Positions 62,110 to 64,000 of a stretch of DNA of 64,000 nucleotides are shown in pieces (the first letter of the stretch is position 1; each line of letters starts with the position of its first letter). Under the pieces are notes generated by a model that was given only the letters and a program-made list of their open reading frames with translations, was not told where the DNA came from and did not search any database. The stretch is from Paraglaciecola sp. 20A4 (GTDB lineage: Bacteria > Pseudomonadota > Gammaproteobacteria > Enterobacterales > Alteromonadaceae): NCBI RefSeq assembly GCF_011378905.1, contig NZ_WTPY01000005.1:1-64000 (forward strand). Reading direction: 5' to 3'. The position numbers and the translations under genes were made by a program.

Positions 62110-62538
62110 TTAAACAAACTTAACCACAGCCAAGCATACAATGGCGAGTAAAACGAGTACCGGCGCTTCGTTTAAGAACCGGTAAAAACGCGATGAATGC
62201 TTATTTTCATCTCGAGCAAATACCTTAACAAGATAATACAAATAAAAGTGATAGCCATAAATCAGTACGACCAATAAAAGCTTTATATGCAACCAACCGG
62301 CACTAGCAAACCATGACACGCCATATTGATAAATAAGACTGACACCAAATACCAGAGTCAACACAGCAAAAGGGGTAATGAAAAACCACAACTTACGCTC
62401 CATCACTTTGAATTGATCACGCACCGCCTGAATATCCGTTTGAGCATGGTATACAAATAGTCTGGGTAAATAGAAGATACCCGCCATCCACGCCACCATA
62501 AAAAATACATGTAATGCTTTGAGCCACAAAATAGTCAA
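62110..62538 (-). CDS. hemJ: protoporphyrinogen oxidase HemJ
   Basis: The 142-residue protein has four membrane helices and the conserved LKALHVFFMVAWMAGIFYLP start, followed by RLFVYHA and KVMERKLWFFI. HemJ oxidises protoporphyrinogen IX to protoporphyrin IX in heme synthesis. The histidine in LKALHV and the lysine in VMERKL are the conserved functional positions. It follows the ClC channel gene on the same strand. Confidence 0.92.
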   Translation of the reverse strand: MTILWLKALHVFFMVAWMAGIFYLPRLFVYHAQTDIQAVRDQFKVMERKLWFFITPFAVLTLVFGVSLIYQYGVSWFASAGWLHIKLLLVVLIYGYHFYLYYLVKVFARDENKHSSRFYRFLNEAPVLVLLAIVCLAVVKFV

Positions 62539-62575
62539 TTAACTAACTCCGAGTAATATTGTTATGGGTAAATTA

Positions 62576-64000
62576 TTAAAATTGCGCCTTATGCAAATAA
62601 CTACGCAATGTGTTCCAGGTGATCACTCCCGTAATATTGCTTGGCTCGCTTTCGTAAATATACACCGCGCCCTGACGACTGCTTTGTAATAACTGATAAA
62701 CCTCTGCCAGTGTCGACTGAAAAGAGACGCCTTGCATGGTAAAATAAGCCAATGAAGACTCTTCCCTGCTAAGGCTCACATCGTATTGAACAAGTGAAAA
62801 CTGCGAATCAATTTCAACGCTATTACGTTGCACAACCGGGTGAGTTGGTGACGTTTCCAAAAACTGCAAAATATGGTATTCCTGAGCATTGTTAAATAAC
62901 TTGAATTCTTTGTCCATTACCGCCAACACCCCAGTTTTTTGCAGTGCTTCTAGCACGGGCGATGTGGTATAGGGTAATTTTTGATAATCTAACTGCCGAA
63001 TAAATATCGAATTATTACCCAAGAACTGAGTAGACGTGACATAGGCTGGTACGATAACCAGAATAGCTGGTAAAATAAGTTCAGGGCTATAAGATAACTC
63101 CATAACAGCAGACAAGGCTGCAAGGGGGGCATGCACCACCGAAGTCATTAAACCCGCCATGCCAAGCAAGGCAAAACTCCCACTAAGCTGTTCGACGTTA
63201 TCAACGGCTAATCCCAATGGCGCAACAAGCAACGCACCACTGAGCATACCAAGCACAAAGACAGGACCCATAATACCGCCGGGGATCCCTAAGCCAATTG
63301 CAATAATGGTAATAAAAAATTTAGCGCAAAGCACCGCGACTAACAAAGCTACATCTTGCTGTTGCAATACCATTTCGTGCACCGAAAAAAAGTGTGCCCC
63401 CAATGCCTCGGGTATTACGTACCCCACCCCACCCGTTATTACGCCAGCGATCAATAAACGTTTTATCATATTAAAACCCTGAAAAAGGTGCATTACCTTC
63501 ATCAACGCATTGTTGAATAATGTTGCTAGGCCCCCGAGCAAAATGCCGAATAAAATCAAGTACAGGTAAATCCAACGACTGAATTCAAAAAACTCAATAA
63601 AGGCTAATTCTTGAGCTTGGCCAAATACGGCTCTGGTCATAACCGTGCCTATTGCGGCAGCTAGCATAATAGGAATAAAGATATGAATTTTATATTCACG
63701 TAGTACGACCTCCATCACAAATATGACAGCGGCAAATGGCGTATTGAAAGAAGCGGAAATCCCTGCAGCAATTCCACAACCAGACAGTATACGAATGCTA
63801 TTGTGCGGCAATTTAAGCCATTGCCCGAAGAAGCTACTGCCAGCAGCGCCAAGATGCACAGAAGGGCCTTCTCGTCCTACTGAAAAACCACTGGCCAATG
63901 CAAATGCGCCACCAAAAAATTGATTTATTGTGGTCCGAAAAGGAATATGACCGAAAAACTGCTTAACGCGATGAATTACAAATGGAATACCCATACGGTA
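62576..64000 (-). CDS. ClC-type chloride channel/antiporter with C-terminal CBS region (cut by the window edge)
   Basis: The reading frame is open to the right edge, so the N-terminal helices are missing. The visible part has the gating-glutamate motif GREGPSVHLGAAGSS, GIPGGIMGPVF and the PLAALSAVMELSY segment. It then has a soluble tail with VITGVITWNTLRSYL, like a CBS domain. ClC proteins move chloride, often against protons. An internal ATG at 63992-63994 is not the start, because the frame continues upstream with conserved sequence expected there. Confidence 0.88.
   Translation of the reverse strand, partial: YRMGIPFVIHRVKQFFGHIPFRTTINQFFGGAFALASGFSVGREGPSVHLGAAGSSFFGQWLKLPHNSIRILSGCGIAAGISASFNTPFAAVIFVMEVVLREYKIHIFIPIMLAAAIGTVMTRAVFGQAQELAFIEFFEFSRWIYLYLILFGILLGGLATLFNNALMKVMHLFQGFNMIKRLLIAGVITGGVGYVIPEALGAHFFSVHEMVLQQQDVALLVAVLCAKFFITIIAIGLGIPGGIMGPVFVLGMLSGALLVAPLGLAVDNVEQLSGSFALLGMAGLMTSVVHAPLAALSAVMELSYSPELILPAILVIVPAYVTSTQFLGNNSIFIRQLDYQKLPYTTSPVLEALQKTGVLAVMDKEFKLFNNAQEYHILQFLETSPTHPVVQRNSVEIDSQFSLVQYDVSLSREESSLAYFTMQGVSFQSTLAEVYQLLQSSRQGAVYIYESEPSNITGVITWNTLRSYLHKAQF

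Overview
This window looks like a chromosomal segment of a marine gammaproteobacterium of the order Alteromonadales (Alteromonas, Glaciecola or Paraglaciecola-like). That placement is inferred from gene order, protein character and a low-to-middling GC content; no marker search was run. The backbone is core genome. I see no prophage, insertion sequence, integron or CRISPR array.

Bases 1-16000 are the ribosomal protein and RNA polymerase superoperon, read on the minus strand: tRNA-Trp, secE, nusG, rplK, rplA, rplJ, rplL, rpoB, rpoC, then rpsL, rpsG, fusA and the start of tuf, which leaves the window at base 1. Terminator-like hairpins separate nusG/rplK, rplL/rpoB and rpoC/rpsL. A recognisable L10 autoregulatory leader precedes rplJ. 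Between tRNA-Trp and secE lies a composite palindromic element that carries an exact copy of the last 18 bases of the tRNA.

Bases 16000-29800 are mixed housekeeping and accessory genes: an ABC exporter, a RraA-like protein, a truncated periplasmic methyltransferase, a PilZ protein, DbpA, a crotonase, two orphan solute-binding proteins, dihydroorotase, a two-domain acyltransferase resembling the ornithine-lipid synthase OlsF, YjdM, a DinB-fold protein, a lipocalin and a GbsR/MarR regulator. Bases 29980-36000 hold a czcCBA-type metal efflux operon led by a small His/Cys-rich periplasmic protein.

Bases 36100-41420 hold a secreted M28 peptidase, then a four-gene set (TlpA-like thioredoxin, DUF4266 lipoprotein, DUF3570 barrel, ApbE-like flavin transferase) and a secreted nuclease. 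The DUF3570 protein carries a D-x-x-T-G-A-S segment that fits the ApbE flavinylation motif, which makes this set the best candidate for a poorly described system.

Bases 41470-57500 are the conserved cell-envelope block known from Escherichia coli: ptsO-rapZ-ptsN-hpf-rpoN-lptB-lptA-lptC-kdsC-kdsD-yrbG on the minus strand, divergent from mlaFEDCB-ibaG-murA, then degS, degQ and zapG. Together these make Kdo, export lipopolysaccharide, return phospholipids to the inner membrane, start peptidoglycan synthesis and sense envelope stress. Bases 57700-64000 hold zapE, a YeeN-type YebC-family gene, a periplasmic nucleosidase, folE, an unreported-looking 58-residue ORF, hemJ and the C-terminal part of a ClC chloride channel that runs off the right edge.
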